Of a DNA stretch of 64,000 nt, positions 63,888 through 64,000 are shown piece after piece. Every line of letters starts with the position of its first letter. Position 1 is the first letter of the stretch. The DNA lies in the NCBI RefSeq assembly GCF_020921035.1, contig NC_063157.1, forward strand, positions 20,849,015 through 20,913,014, given 5' to 3'. A model generated the notes under the pieces. That model searched no databases. It was not told the origin of the DNA and saw only the letters and a program-made list of their open reading frames with translations. A program made the position numbers and the translations under genes. The DNA comes from Rhodamnia argentea (taxonomy: Eukaryota; Streptophyta; Magnoliopsida; Myrtales; Myrtaceae).

Positions 63888-64000
63888 CTACAAAAAGGGA
63901 AAAAAGGGGGGTAAAGCTTTAAAACCAGATCAGCATAATGAAATCGCGATGACAAGATAAAGCTTCATACAAACACACTATGCGCGTGCTGCGCGCGTGC
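63888..64000 (-). other. Intron of the Unc-13-like gene running off the window
   Basis: The acceptor TTTTTGTAG immediately precedes exon 63887-63527. The window ends inside this intron, in an alternating GCGCGTGC-type stretch. Confidence 0.7.

Overview
The window is eukaryotic nuclear DNA from a flowering plant. Genes are split by short GT-AG introns, A/T-rich spacers contain plant-type DNA transposons and a Copia retrotransposon, and every recognisable protein has its closest remembered relatives in eudicots. A woody eudicot (possibly Myrtales) is only a guess. Gene models below were built by hand: donor and acceptor sites were read from the sequence and the codon phase was checked across every intron. 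Family names rest on remembered homologues, not on a search.

Layout, left to right. 594-2778 (+): last six exons of a LacZ-like family GH2 beta-galactosidase, cut by the left edge. 4625-8887 (-): complete MORN-repeat PIP5K lipid kinase. 11216-15741 (-): complete NAD(P)H:quinone oxidoreductase (FMN reductase) with a 3.8-kb intron holding two copies of one terminal-inverted-repeat (TIR) transposon in opposite orientation. 18171-21404 (+): complete hydroxyproline O-arabinosyltransferase (HPAT/RDN1-type). 24606-26456 (+): complete secreted atypical aspartic protease (AED3-like). 45444-49034 (+): complete MYND zinc finger / PDCD2 C-terminal protein. 50706-63887 (-): 23 exons of a PATROL1-type Unc-13/Munc13-like protein, cut by the right edge.

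The middle (27.4-43.3 kb, plus 49.5-50.4 kb) is a repeat-rich graveyard. It holds a broken DUF4220/DUF594 gene, an orphan NB-ARC relic on the + strand, and an NB-ARC-less resistance-gene-like pseudogene on the - strand. That pseudogene was split by a 6.8-kb Copia element with clean LTRs and a perfect 5-bp target duplication. Also here are two germin-like protein relics, a dispersed duplicated block, LTR-like fragments and small TTA-flanked MITEs.

The intact genes are ordinary single plant genes with unrelated roles: phosphoinositide signalling, wall glycosylation, secretory trafficking, redox and ribosome/cell-cycle-associated. There is no operon-like logic. I did not find a convincing new multi-gene system. 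The most unusual structures are the inverted transposon pair in the quinone reductase intron and the resistance-gene/NB-ARC/Copia debris.
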